Shown here in pieces: positions 53,798 to 63,176 of a DNA stretch of 64,000 bases. The notes under the pieces were generated by a model that searched no databases, was not told where the DNA came from, and worked only from the letters and a program-made list of their open reading frames with translations. How positions within the stretch are numbered: the stretch's first letter is position 1; each line of letters starts with the position of its first letter. The DNA comes from Loktanella atrilutea (GTDB taxonomy: Bacteria; Pseudomonadota; Alphaproteobacteria; Rhodobacterales; Rhodobacteraceae): assembly GCF_900128995.1 (NCBI RefSeq), contig NZ_FQUE01000001.1, positions 186,001 to 250,000 of the forward strand. Direction: 5' to 3'. A program made the translations under genes and the position numbers.

Positions 53798-54589
53798 TCA
53801 GGATGGCATGACCTGATCGCCATACCAGTTGCCGATGCGCACTTCGGCGGCATCGCCCACCAGCGCCGCGAACTCCTCGGGGTTCTGGGTGCCGCCGTCC
53901 TCGCCGCGGTAGTGGTACGGATAGACGTAGGTTGGCTTGAACTCCGCCACGGCAGAGGCTGCGGCCTCCTTGTCCATCGTGTAGGGCAGGTTCATGCAGA
54001 TGAAGGCCACGTCGATGTTTTCGAGCGCGCGCATTTCGGGGATGTCTTCCGTGTCACCCGAGATATAGACACGCAGCCCGTCGAAGGTCAGCACGTAGCC
54101 GTTGTCGCGCCCCTTCGGGTGGTTCTGCAGGCGGCCTTCGGTGGTGTTGTAGGCCGGGATCGCGTCGATGGTCAGACCGTTGTAGCTGGCGCTGCCGCCG
54201 TTTCCGATCTCTGACGCCTTGGTCTTCAGGTCCTCTGGCAGCATGGCATAGACGGCGGGGTTGGCGATGATCTGCGTGTTTTCGCCCGCGATGGCCGCCA
54301 GCGTATCGGCGTTGTAGTGATCGCCGTGTTCATGGGTGATCAGGATCAGGTCGGGGGCGGGGTAGTCGGCGTAAAGCGACGCATCGCCGACGGGATCGTT
54401 GTAGATCGTGCCGACCGGCGTTTCCATCACGAAGGACGCGTGTTCGACGGGGTGAACCGTGACGTCGCCCGCGTTGGTCGGAAACATGTCCGATGCGTGG
54501 GCCTCTGCGCTGGCGGCATAGGGCAGCAGCGTAACCGCCCCAGCGGCGGCGGCGGAAGTGGCGAGGAAATGGCGGCGTGTGGTCGTCAT
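53798..54589 (-). CDS. Exported MBL-fold metal-dependent hydrolase
   Basis: A 263-residue protein starting MTTTRRHFLATSAAAAGAVT, a twin-arginine signal cleaved after ASA. The beta-lactamase fold has HASFVMETPVGTIYNDPVG near residue 50, the zinc motif LITHEHGDHYNADT near 83, and YISGDTEDIPEM near 173. This is the UPF0173/ComEC-like lactonase group, with no defined substrate. The 3' end overlaps the frame of the histidine-kinase remnant on the other strand. Confidence 0.9.
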   Translation of the reverse strand: MTTTRRHFLATSAAAAGAVTLLPYAASAEAHASDMFPTNAGDVTVHPVEHASFVMETPVGTIYNDPVGDASLYADYPAPDLILITHEHGDHYNADTLAAIAGENTQIIANPAVYAMLPEDLKTKASEIGNGGSASYNGLTIDAIPAYNTTEGRLQNHPKGRDNGYVLTFDGLRVYISGDTEDIPEMRALENIDVAFICMNLPYTMDKEAAASAVAEFKPTYVYPYHYRGEDGGTQNPEEFAALVGDAAEVRIGNWYGDQVMPS

Positions 54590-54676
54590 GGAACTCTCCC
54601 GTTCGAATTGCGATGCGATTGAACTAGGGCGGGCGCCACGACGGGCCAGTTTCGTTACAGGTCGGTCACGCAGGCG

Positions 54677-55408
54677 TCAGCCGCGCAGGTGGTCCACCAG
54701 TTGCTGCAGCTGATCGGCGGGGACGTAGCCGCGCACCATCTGGTTCTGCACCACGAAGGTCGGCGTCCCGGAAATATTCAGCGCATCGCCGAGCGCGCGG
54801 TTGGCGGTGATCCGGCGCGCGACCTCGGGGTCATCGAGCTTTGCCATGATCGCTGCGCCGTCCAGCCCCAGCGTGCCCGCCAGCCGGGTCAGGCTGTCGC
54901 GACTGATCTCTCCGTTGTAGCTCATCAGCGTGTCGTGGACGGCCTTGTAGGCGTCCTCGCCCGCGACGATCTGGGTGGCGATCGCGAACTGCGACCCGAG
55001 GACAGAGGCTTCGCCGAGGATCGGGAATTCCTTCACGATGAAACGGATGTTGCCGTCGGCGGACAGCAGGCTCTCGACCTCGGGAAAGGCCTTCTTGCAG
55101 TAGCCGCAGCGGTAATCCATGAATTCGACCACGGTGATGTCGCCGTCGGGATTTCCGCCCACCCAGGAAAAGCCGTCGTCGGTCAGCGCCTCGGCCTGTG
55201 CTGCGACCATCTGCTCGTCCGCCTGTGCGGCGGCGGCCTCCTCTCGCTGCTGAAGCTGGTTCACGGCCTCCATGATGACCTCGGGGTTGGCCATCAGATA
55301 GGCGCGCACCCGCTCGCCGAAGGCGGCGTCGTCACTGGCATCCTGCGCCAGCGCGGGCAGGGCCATGGCGCAGGTCAGGGCGGCGGCGGCGGTCAGGGTG
55401 CGGAACAT
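54677..55408 (-). CDS. DsbA-family thiol-disulfide protein
   Basis: A 243-residue periplasmic protein starting MFRTLTAAAALTCAMALPAL, signal cleaved after ALA. A helical N-terminal region (~25-75, FGERVRAYLMANPEVIMEA) precedes the thioredoxin fold. The active site is FMDYRCGYCKKAFPE near residue 98 (CGYC) and the cis-Pro loop is NISGTPTFVV near 213. The layout is that of ScsC/Com1-like DsbA proteins, where the N-terminal stalk can mediate oligomers. It may oxidise or isomerise exported protein disulfides. Confidence 0.92.
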   Translation of the reverse strand: MFRTLTAAAALTCAMALPALAQDASDDAAFGERVRAYLMANPEVIMEAVNQLQQREEAAAAQADEQMVAAQAEALTDDGFSWVGGNPDGDITVVEFMDYRCGYCKKAFPEVESLLSADGNIRFIVKEFPILGEASVLGSQFAIATQIVAGEDAYKAVHDTLMSYNGEISRDSLTRLAGTLGLDGAAIMAKLDDPEVARRITANRALGDALNISGTPTFVVQNQMVRGYVPADQLQQLVDHLRG

Positions 55409-55542
55409 CGGGTCACTTCTCTCTCAGGGTCGGGCTGATTATGCGCAGATCGGGTCCGGGCTGCCAAGGTGCCGCGGCGCGGAGTGTTGACGCGGGCCCC
55501 CGTGGCCATGCACAAGGTTTCCAAAACCAGTAAGGGCAGATC

Positions 55543-56697
55543 ATGCGCAGCTCAACCCGGGGGGATGTCGATCCCTTCATCGTGATGGACGTGATGGAAG
55601 CCGCACGCGCCGCAGAGGACGCGGGCCGTTCGATCATCCACATGGAGGTCGGCCAGCCCGGCACCGGCGCACCCGCCGAGGCGCTGGAGCTGTTGCGCGC
55701 CGATCTTGCCGAACCGCTGGGCTATACCGTGGGTCTTGGCTTGCCGGCCCTGCGGCGGCGGATCGCGCGGCATTACGGCGACATCTACGACGTGGACCTC
55801 GACCCCGGCCGGGTCGTCATCACGGCGGGGGCGTCGGGGGCCTTCATCCTTGCGTTCTCGGCGCTGTTCGACAACGACGCGCGGGTGGGGCTGGGGTTGC
55901 CCTGCTATCCCAGCTACCGCCAGATCCTGCGGGCCATGGGCCTGCAACCGGTCGAGATCGAGACCCGCGCCCGTGGCCGGTTCCAGCCGCAGCCGGAGGA
56001 CGTGGCGGCCCACGACCTCGCCGGTCTGATCGTTGCCTCGCCTGCCAATCCGACCGGCACGATGCTGAACGCGGGCGAACTGACCGCGCTGGCGGATGCC
56101 TGCGCCGACCGGGACGCGGCGCTGATCTCTGACGAGATCTATCACGGCATCGGTTATGGCACCCGCGCCGTGTCCGCGCTGGAGGTGACGCAGGAGGTCT
56201 ATGTCATCAACAGCTTCTCCAAGTATTTCTCGATGACCGGCTGGCGCTGCGGCTGGATGGTGGTGCCCGAAGATCATGTGCGGACCGTGGAGCGTCTGGC
56301 GCAGAACCTCTTCATCTGCGCGCCCCACGCCAGCCAGCGGCTGGCGCTGCATGCGATGGACTGCCGCGACGAACTGGACGGCAACCTTGCCGTCTATCAG
56401 GCGAACCGGACCTTGCTGCTGGACGGTCTTGCGAATGCCGGGTTCGAAACGATCGCGCCCCCGGACGGCGCATTCTACATCTACGCCGATGTCTCGGCCT
56501 ATACCGACGACAGCCGCGCGATGGCGGCGGATATTCTCGACAAGGCGGGCGTGGCGGTGACGCCGGGCCTCGACTTCGATCCCGTCGCCGGCCACCGCTG
56601 GCTGCGGTTTTCCTACGCCGGGCGCACTGCGGACATGGCCGAGGGGCTGGATCGCCTGCAACGCTACATGAAGGCGCACGGACGCCCGGAGGCATGA
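55543..56697 (+). CDS. PLP-dependent aminotransferase, class I/II
   Basis: A 384-residue fold-type I aminotransferase. HMEVGQPGTGAPAEALELL near residue 27, YTVGLGLPALRRRIARHY near 58, and SPANPTGTML near 165 are typical. The Schiff-base lysine is in VINSFSKYFSMTGWRCGWMV near 225, and the carboxylate-binding Arg in RWLRFSYAG near 360. The substrate could be aspartate, alanine or aromatic amino acids; sequence alone does not settle it. Its stop overlaps the amidase gene start (ATGATA region), so the two are coupled. Confidence 0.9.
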   Translation: MRSSTRGDVDPFIVMDVMEAARAAEDAGRSIIHMEVGQPGTGAPAEALELLRADLAEPLGYTVGLGLPALRRRIARHYGDIYDVDLDPGRVVITAGASGAFILAFSALFDNDARVGLGLPCYPSYRQILRAMGLQPVEIETRARGRFQPQPEDVAAHDLAGLIVASPANPTGTMLNAGELTALADACADRDAALISDEIYHGIGYGTRAVSALEVTQEVYVINSFSKYFSMTGWRCGWMVVPEDHVRTVERLAQNLFICAPHASQRLALHAMDCRDELDGNLAVYQANRTLLLDGLANAGFETIAPPDGAFYIYADVSAYTDDSRAMAADILDKAGVAVTPGLDFDPVAGHRWLRFSYAGRTADMAEGLDRLQRYMKAHGRPEA

Positions 56698-57887
56698 TAC
56701 GCGCGCTGGCCGTCTGCGCGTTGCTGGCAGGGCCCGCGGCGGCGCAGGAGTTTTCGGCGCTGGCGCGGATCGATCCGGTGTCCAGCCGCATCGCCGATGC
56801 GGGGCAGGGGCTGGGGATCACGCTGGCCCTCAGCCAGACCGTGCCCTACCGCGTCTTCACGCTGGACGATCCGATGCGCCTGATCGTCGATTTCCAGGAG
56901 GTCGATTTCGGTGGCCTGATCCCGGCGGACCTGTGGCGGCCGGGGCTGGCCAGCGATGTGAGCTTCGGCGTGCTGCGCCCGGGCTGGTCGCGGCTGGTCG
57001 TGACGCTGGCGCAGCCGTTGCAGGTGGCGCAGGCGGGGCTGGCGGTGGATGCCAAGACCGGCGCCGCTGTCTTGTCGCTGCAACTGACGCCGACCGACAC
57101 GGCGGGCTTTGCCGCCAGCGCAGGCGCGCCGGATGCGGAAGATCTGCCACAGGCGACGCTGACCGCCCCCGCGCCGCGCAGCGCACCGCTTGTCGTGGCG
57201 ATCGACCCCGGTCACGGCGGCGTCGACCCCGGTGCCCTGCGCGGATCGGTTCACGAGGCAGACCTGATGCTGCAGCTTGGGATCGAGCTTGCCGATGCGA
57301 TCAACCGGGGCGGCGAGATGCGCGCGGTACTGACCCGTGACAGCGACACCTTCGTATCGCTCGAAGGGCGGATGACCATCGCCCGCGCCGCAGGCGCGGG
57401 CGTGATGCTGTCGCTTCACGCGGATGCGCTGGATGACGATGTGACCCGCGGTGCCTCGGTCTACACCCTCAGCCCCGAAGGCGAGGATCGGTCGGCGCAG
57501 CGCATGGCGGAACGGCACGAACGGGGCGACCTGCTGGCGGGGCTGGACCTGACCGGGCAGGACGACCGGGTGGCGACGGTGCTGATGGACATGGCACGTG
57601 CCGACACCGCACCGCAATCGGACCGGCTGGCCGACGCCCTGATCGCGGGGCTGCGCGACAGTGGCGCCACCGTAAACAGCCGCCCGAGGCGAGAGGAGCG
57701 TCTGGCCGTGCTGAACGCCGCCGATTTCCCCTCTGTCCTGCTGGAGGCGGGATTCCTGTCCAATGCCGCCGACCGCGCGGCCCTGTCCACGACCGCGGGC
57801 CGCGCCCCGCTGGTGGCCGGCATCACCGAGGCGCTGCGCGACTGGGCGGCGGCGGAAGCAACCCGCGCGCCCCTGAGGCGGCAGTGA
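56694..57887 (+). CDS. amiC: N-acetylmuramoyl-L-alanine amidase (AMIN + Amidase_3)
   Basis: Periplasmic zinc amidase that splits septal peptidoglycan. The 397-residue protein starts MIRALAVCALLAGPAAAQEF with a Sec signal. Residues ~30-130 form an AMIN domain (YRVFTLDDPMRLIVDFQEV), which targets the enzyme to peptidoglycan. The amidase_3 core has VVAIDPGHGGVDPGA near 168 (His), HEADLMLQLG (Glu), SLHADA near 240 (His) and VLLEAGFLSN near 345 (catalytic Glu). The AmiC-like architecture is clear; orthology to AmiC specifically is less certain. Confidence 0.91.
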   Translation: MIRALAVCALLAGPAAAQEFSALARIDPVSSRIADAGQGLGITLALSQTVPYRVFTLDDPMRLIVDFQEVDFGGLIPADLWRPGLASDVSFGVLRPGWSRLVVTLAQPLQVAQAGLAVDAKTGAAVLSLQLTPTDTAGFAASAGAPDAEDLPQATLTAPAPRSAPLVVAIDPGHGGVDPGALRGSVHEADLMLQLGIELADAINRGGEMRAVLTRDSDTFVSLEGRMTIARAAGAGVMLSLHADALDDDVTRGASVYTLSPEGEDRSAQRMAERHERGDLLAGLDLTGQDDRVATVLMDMARADTAPQSDRLADALIAGLRDSGATVNSRPRREERLAVLNAADFPSVLLEAGFLSNAADRAALSTTAGRAPLVAGITEALRDWAAAEATRAPLRRQ

Positions 57888-57954
57888 CGCCCCGGCTGGC
57901 GGTTTTGTGACCGTCCCGCGGGGGGTCTGACGTGCACGATCGGCCGATCTGGTT

Positions 57955-57983
57955 TTGACGCGGGGCCGGGTGCGCCCTATAAG
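57955..57983 (+). promoter_or_regulatory. Promoter for the PBP1A gene
   Basis: TTGACG (57955-57960), a 17-base spacer and TATAAG (57978-57983) give a near-consensus sigma70 promoter. Initiation near 57990 leaves about 24 bases before ATG 58014. Confidence 0.65.
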
Positions 57984-58013
57984 CGGCCAACTCCCGACAG
58001 AAGGTCCACGTCC

Positions 58014-60533
58014 ATGCTGCGTTTCATCATGTCGTTCTTCGGCGCGATCTTCTCGATGCTGTGCCTGGGCGTGGTCATGGCGGCGCTGACGCTGGGCGCG
58101 GTGTTCTACATGTACGGCCGAGACCTGCCGTCATATGATACGCTCGCGCAGTACACGCCCAAGACGATCAGCCGGATCTATTCGGGCGAGGGGCAGATCA
58201 TCGACGAATTCGCCGTCGAACGCCGGTTGTTCACCCCCGCCGAGGATATTCCCGACGTGGTCAAGCAGGCCTTCATCAGCGCCGAGGACAAGAACTTCTA
58301 CACCCACGGCGGCTATGACGCGGCGGGCATGGCCTCGGCGATGGTCGATGCGATCAAGTCGCGCGGCGCGGACGTGCGCGGTGCTTCGACCATCACGCAG
58401 CAGGTGATGAAGAACTTCCTGCTGGATGGCTCGAAAAGCATCGAACGCAAGATCAAGGAAATCATCCTTGCCACCCGGATCGAGGGGGCGATGCCGAAGG
58501 ACAAGATCCTCGAACTTTACCTCAACGAGATCTTTCTGGGCAAGAACAGCTATGGCGTCACCGCCGCCGCGCTGACCTATTTCAACAAGTCCCTGTCCGA
58601 CCTGACGGTCGAAGAGGCGGCCTACCTTGCCGTGCTGCCGAAAGCGCCGTCGGACTACGACCCCGTGCGTCAATACGACCGATCCATCGCACGCCGGAAC
58701 TACGTCCTGAGGGAGATGTGGCAGAACGGCTATATCGAGGACGCGGCCTACGAGGTCGCCAAGGAATCGCCGCTGCGCACTGTGCAGTCGGGCGATTACG
58801 AAAGCTTCCGCAGCGAACTGCCGCCCCGCGACTATTTCACCGACGAGATCCGTCGCCAGTTGAGCCAGAACTTCGGCGAGGACGAATTCTTCTCCGGCGG
58901 CCTCGCGATCCGCGCGACGGTGGACGAGGATCTGCAGGTCGAGGCGGCGCATGCGCTGCAACGCGCGCTGGAAACCTACGACCGGGGGCAGGGCCGCTGG
59001 CGTGGCACCGGCAAGACCATCGACCCCGCCCAGCTTGGTGACGAAGACGCTTGGCGCGCCGCGTTGCGGTCCGTTCAGGTGCCACGGGACATCACGCTGG
59101 AAAACCCGTGGCACCCCGCCGTCGTGCTGGAGGTGGGCGAGGCCCAGATGCGCGTCGGCATCGAGAACGTGACCGAAACCGATGCCGAACCTTTCGTCAT
59201 CCCGCGCGATGACATCTCGTGGATCAAGGGCGGTTTTCCCGACAACTTCGCCGTGGGCGACGTGGTGCTGGTGCGCCGCATGACGCAGGACAGCGACGGC
59301 AGCTTCATCCGCTGGACGCTGCGGCAGGTGCCGCAGGTGCAGGGCGCCTTCATGGCGATGGATGTGAACACCGGCCGCGTGCTGGCGATGCAGGGCGGAT
59401 TTTCGTATCAGGCCAGCGTGTTCAACCGCGCGACGCAGGCGAAACGCCAGCCGGGGTCGAGCTTCAAGCCCTTCGTCTATGCTGCGGCGCTGGATTCAGG
59501 CTATTCCCCCGCCACCATCGTCGTCGACGCCCCGATCGAGATCAACACGCCGCAGGGCGTCTGGCGGCCGCAGAACTATTCCAACAAGTTCTACGGCCCC
59601 ACGCCCCTGCGCACCGGCATCGAACAGTCGCGCAACCTGATGACCGTGCGTCTGGCGCAGGAGGTCGGGATCGACACCGTCGCCAACTACGCCGAAAAGT
59701 TCGGCGTCTACGACCACATGAACCGCGTGCTCGCCGCGTCGCTGGGGTCGGACGAGACGACGCTGTTCAAGATGGTCGCGGCCTACGCCATGTTCGCCAA
59801 CGGCGGAGAGCGGGTGGAGCCGACGCTGGTCGATCGGGTGCAGGACCGCTACGGCAAGACCGTCTATCGTCACGACCAGCGGATCTGCAAGGACTGCCAG
59901 CAAGCCAATCTGCCCACCGGCGAGGCGCCGACCATCATCAGCAACCGCCAGCGGGTGATGAACGAGATCACGGCCTATCAGCTGACATCCATGCTGGAAG
60001 GCGTGGTGCAGCGCGGCACCGCCAAGCACGCGATCAACCTGCCGGTGCCGATCGCCGGCAAGACCGGCACGACGAACGACGAAAAGGACGCGTGGTTCGT
60101 GGGCTTTTCGTCCAACATCGTTGCGGGCTGCTATATCGGCTATGACAACCCGCGTCCCATGGGCCGCTCGGCGTCCGGCGGCGGCATCTGCGCGCCGGTG
60201 TTCCAGACGTTCATGAGTCAGGCGATCAAGAAATACGGCGGCGGCGCGTTCCATGTCCCGGCCGACTGCCAGTTCATCAACATCGACCGCTTTTCCGGCG
60301 CGCGCCTGCCGCCGGGGGCATCCGGCAACAACGTGATCGCCGAATGCTTCCGCCCGGGCGAAGAGCCTGTCTTTGGCATCACATTCGACGGTGGCTTCGC
60401 GATGGCCGCCGACCTGCCGCTGGTGGACGAGGTGCCGCAGGCGTCCCGGCAGGTGCGGACATCGACGGGCAAGACCGCGACGGTGGGGCCGAAGGCATCC
60501 CTTGGCACCCTGTCGTCGGGCGGGCTTTACTGA
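58014..60533 (+). CDS. mrcA: Penicillin-binding protein 1A
   Basis: Bifunctional inner-membrane peptidoglycan synthase, 839 residues. One N-terminal helix (~7-30) precedes the glycosyltransferase domain: FISAEDKNFYTHGGYD near residue 85 (catalytic Glu), RGASTITQQVMKNF and LELYLNEIFLGKNSYG. An OB-like insert lies at ~300-430. The transpeptidase has RQPGSSFKPF near 480 (Ser-x-x-Lys), GIEQSRNLM (Ser-x-Asn) and IAGKTGTTNDEKDAWFVG near 680. An AMIN-amidase gene lies just upstream. Length is typical for alphaproteobacteria. Confidence 0.95.
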   Translation: MLRFIMSFFGAIFSMLCLGVVMAALTLGAVFYMYGRDLPSYDTLAQYTPKTISRIYSGEGQIIDEFAVERRLFTPAEDIPDVVKQAFISAEDKNFYTHGGYDAAGMASAMVDAIKSRGADVRGASTITQQVMKNFLLDGSKSIERKIKEIILATRIEGAMPKDKILELYLNEIFLGKNSYGVTAAALTYFNKSLSDLTVEEAAYLAVLPKAPSDYDPVRQYDRSIARRNYVLREMWQNGYIEDAAYEVAKESPLRTVQSGDYESFRSELPPRDYFTDEIRRQLSQNFGEDEFFSGGLAIRATVDEDLQVEAAHALQRALETYDRGQGRWRGTGKTIDPAQLGDEDAWRAALRSVQVPRDITLENPWHPAVVLEVGEAQMRVGIENVTETDAEPFVIPRDDISWIKGGFPDNFAVGDVVLVRRMTQDSDGSFIRWTLRQVPQVQGAFMAMDVNTGRVLAMQGGFSYQASVFNRATQAKRQPGSSFKPFVYAAALDSGYSPATIVVDAPIEINTPQGVWRPQNYSNKFYGPTPLRTGIEQSRNLMTVRLAQEVGIDTVANYAEKFGVYDHMNRVLAASLGSDETTLFKMVAAYAMFANGGERVEPTLVDRVQDRYGKTVYRHDQRICKDCQQANLPTGEAPTIISNRQRVMNEITAYQLTSMLEGVVQRGTAKHAINLPVPIAGKTGTTNDEKDAWFVGFSSNIVAGCYIGYDNPRPMGRSASGGGICAPVFQTFMSQAIKKYGGGAFHVPADCQFINIDRFSGARLPPGASGNNVIAECFRPGEEPVFGITFDGGFAMAADLPLVDEVPQASRQVRTSTGKTATVGPKASLGTLSSGGLY

Positions 60534-60620
60534 CCATCCGCTTGCCGTAGGGGGCGCGCCGGGCTAAGACCCGGACGCACCGCCCGTGGGCGTTGACACT
60601 TCTTTCCAAGGACCAAAGCC

Positions 60621-61748
60621 ATGCGCGCCGAAACCCAGAACACCATCGAGGCGATCGAGAAATCGCTGTCCCTTCTGGCGCAGCGTCTGGACTATGATAC
60701 CGCGCCCCACCGGCTGGAGGAGTTCAACGCCCGCGTCGAGGACCCGACCCTTTGGGACGATCCCACGCATGCGCAGAAGCTGATGCGCGAACGGCAGATG
60801 CTGGTGGATGCGGTCGAAAGCTACGAAGGCATCCGGCAGGAGCTGGCCGACAATGTCGAACTGATCGAGATGGGCGAGATGGAAGACGACGCCGAAATCG
60901 TCTCCGACGCCGAGGAGGCGCTGACCGCGCTGAAGGCCAGGGCCGCCGAGAAGGAGCTGGAGGCGCTGCTGAACGGCGAGGCAGACGGCAACGACACCTT
61001 CCTCGAGATCAACGCGGGCGCCGGCGGCACCGAGTCCTGCGACTGGGCCAACATGCTGGCGCGGATGTATGTTCGCTGGGCTGAAAAGAAGGGCTACAAG
61101 GTCGAGCTTCAGTCCGAGAGCGCGGGCGAAGAGGTCGGCATCAAGTCCGCCGCCTACAAGATCACCGGCCCCAACGCCTATGGCTGGCTGAAGTCCGAAA
61201 GCGGCGTGCACCGGCTGGTGCGGATCAGCCCCTACGATTCTGCGGCCAAGCGGCATACGTCCTTCAGCTCCGTCTGGGTCTATCCGGTCGTCGACGACAA
61301 CATCGAGATCGACGTGCAGCCCAATGACATCCGCATCGACACCTACCGGTCGTCGGGCGCGGGCGGCCAGCACGTGAACACGACGGACTCGGCGGTGCGG
61401 ATCACCCACCATCCGACGGGCATCGTGGTCACGAGTTCCGAGAAGTCGCAGCACCAGAACCGCGACATCGCCATGAAGGCGCTGAAATCGCGGCTGTACC
61501 AGATGGAACTGGACAAGCGGAACGCGGCGATCAACGAGGCGCATGACAACAAGGGCGACGCGGGCTGGGGCAACCAGATCCGGTCCTACGTGTTGCAGCC
61601 CTACCAGATGGTCAAGGACCTGCGCACCCGGCACGAGACCTCGGATACGCAAGGCGTGCTGGACGGCGACCTCGACGCCTTCATGGCGGCGACGCTGGCG
61701 ATGGACGTCAGCGGCAAGAGCCGCGCCGAGGCGAACCTCGACGACTGA
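60621..61748 (+). CDS. prfB: Peptide chain release factor 2
   Basis: Recognises UGA and UAA stop codons and releases the peptide. The 375-residue protein starts [20 protein letters not shown]. The stop-recognition motif reads ISPYDS near residue 203, SPY where E. coli has SPF. The catalytic GGQ is in [15 protein letters not shown] near 250. The gene is one continuous frame, so it lacks the programmed +1 frameshift that controls E. coli prfB. It follows the PBP1A gene by 87 bases. Confidence 0.95.
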   Translation: MRAETQNTIEAIEKSLSLLAQRLDYDTAPHRLEEFNARVEDPTLWDDPTHAQKLMRERQMLVDAVESYEGIRQELADNVELIEMGEMEDDAEIVSDAEEALTALKARAAEKELEALLNGEADGNDTFLEINAGAGGTESCDWANMLARMYVRWAEKKGYKVELQSESAGEEVGIKSAAYKITGPNAYGWLKSESGVHRLVRISPYDSAAKRHTSFSSVWVYPVVDDNIEIDVQPNDIRIDTYRSSGAGGQHVNTTDSAVRITHHPTGIVVTSSEKSQHQNRDIAMKALKSRLYQMELDKRNAAINEAHDNKGDAGWGNQIRSYVLQPYQMVKDLRTRHETSDTQGVLDGDLDAFMAATLAMDVSGKSRAEANLDD

Positions 61749-61790
61749 CGCCCGCTTGTCTTTCGCCGCGCGGCAGGTTCTGCTGCGCGC

Positions 61791-63176
61791 ATGGATTCAT
61801 ATCTCGACAGACCCGCCCATGTCATCTCGGACGCGCTGGCGTCCGGCGAACTGACCGCCACCGCCCTGATGCAGGCGACGCTCCACCGCATTGCCGCGCG
61901 CAATCCGGACCTGAACGCTATCGTGTCGCTGCGCGACGCCGATGCGCTGATGGCAGAGGCGGCGGAGGCCGATGCGGCGCCGCGCAAGGGCTGGCTGCAC
62001 GGCATCCCGCTGGCGGTCAAGGATCTGGCCAATGCCGCCGGGCTGCCGACGACGATGGGTTCGCCCGCCATGCGCGGCAATGTCGCGCAGACGTCCGACA
62101 TCATGGTGCAGCGGATGCAGGACGCCGGCGCCATCGTGATCGGCAAGACCAACACGCCGGAGTTCGGTCTGGGCAGCCACACCTTCAACCCGGTCTTCGG
62201 GGCGACGCAGAATGCCTTTTTGCCCGGACGCTCGGCGGGTGGGTCGTCGGGCGGGGCCGCCGTGGCGCTGGCGGCGGGGATGATTGCCGTGGCGGACGGG
62301 TCCGACATGATGGGCAGCCTGCGCAACCCCGCGGGCTGGAACGGCGTCTACGGCATGCGACCCACGTGGGGCCGTGTCCCGTCGGAACCGCTGGGCGACA
62401 TGATGCTGCACCCCCTGTCCACCAACGGACCCATGGCGCGGCACCCGCGGGATATCGCCCTGCTGCTAGATACCATGGCCGGTCCCGATCCGCGCCAGCC
62501 CTTCGGTCTGGACGATACCGCGCTGGCGCCGCGGATCGACGCCGACCTGACCGGCCGTCGGATCGGCTGGCTGGGCGACTGGGGCGGCGCCTTTCCGATG
62601 GAGGACGGGGTGCTGGATCATTGTGCCGCGCAGGTCGCGCGGTTCGCGGACCTCGGCTGCACGGTCGAGGGGCTGGCGGCACCCTTCGACGCATCGGCCC
62701 TCTGGGACAGCTGGATCACCTTGAGGTCCTTTGCCGTGGCGGCCTCTCTGGGGCCGCTTTACGACCAGCCACGCACGCGTGCCGCCCTGAAGGACACCGC
62801 GATCTGGGAAATCGAGCGCGGTCGCGCGCTGTCCGCGTCAGAGGTGCAGCGCGCCAGCCTGATCCGGTCGGATTGGTTCCGCGCCGCGACCCACCTGTTC
62901 GACACCTACGACGCACTGGTCCTGCCCACGGCGCAGTGCTGGCCTTTCCCGATCGATTGGACATGGCCACAGACCATCGCGGGCGAGCCGATGGATACCT
63001 ATCACCGCTGGATGCAGGTCGTGGTGCCGGTCAGCCTGATCGGCCTGCCGTCGCTGGCCGTGCCGCTGCCCCTGTCGCAAGGCCGCCCAATGGGACTGCA
63101 GCTGATCGGACGGTCGCGCGACGACCTCGGTCTGTTGCAACTGGGGGAGGGGTGGCAAGCGCTTACCGCCGTTTGA
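61791..63176 (+). CDS. Amidase signature family protein
   Basis: A 461-residue amidase with the Ser-cisSer-Lys triad. The Lys is in HGIPLAVKDLANAAG near residue 77, the glycine-rich signature is GRSAGGSSGGAAVALAAG near 145-162, and the nucleophile Ser lies in MMGSLRNPAGWNG near 173 (usually GGSIR). GatA itself would carry gatB/gatC neighbours, absent here, so it is likely a catabolic amide hydrolase. ATG 61791 follows prfB by 42 bases. The 3' end overlaps the convergent MFS gene by 14 bases. Confidence 0.9.
   Translation: MDSYLDRPAHVISDALASGELTATALMQATLHRIAARNPDLNAIVSLRDADALMAEAAEADAAPRKGWLHGIPLAVKDLANAAGLPTTMGSPAMRGNVAQTSDIMVQRMQDAGAIVIGKTNTPEFGLGSHTFNPVFGATQNAFLPGRSAGGSSGGAAVALAAGMIAVADGSDMMGSLRNPAGWNGVYGMRPTWGRVPSEPLGDMMLHPLSTNGPMARHPRDIALLLDTMAGPDPRQPFGLDDTALAPRIDADLTGRRIGWLGDWGGAFPMEDGVLDHCAAQVARFADLGCTVEGLAAPFDASALWDSWITLRSFAVAASLGPLYDQPRTRAALKDTAIWEIERGRALSASEVQRASLIRSDWFRAATHLFDTYDALVLPTAQCWPFPIDWTWPQTIAGEPMDTYHRWMQVVVPVSLIGLPSLAVPLPLSQGRPMGLQLIGRSRDDLGLLQLGEGWQALTAV

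Noticed and set aside
53761-54214. C-terminal 150 codons of the frame starting at 53258
   Set aside because: Antisense to the MBL-fold gene, compositionally a shadow; not counted as part of the kinase remnant.
60621-60720. Programmed frameshift in prfB
   Set aside because: The gene reads through in one frame from MRAETQ onward; no internal UGA or slippery CTT-TGA is present near codon 25.
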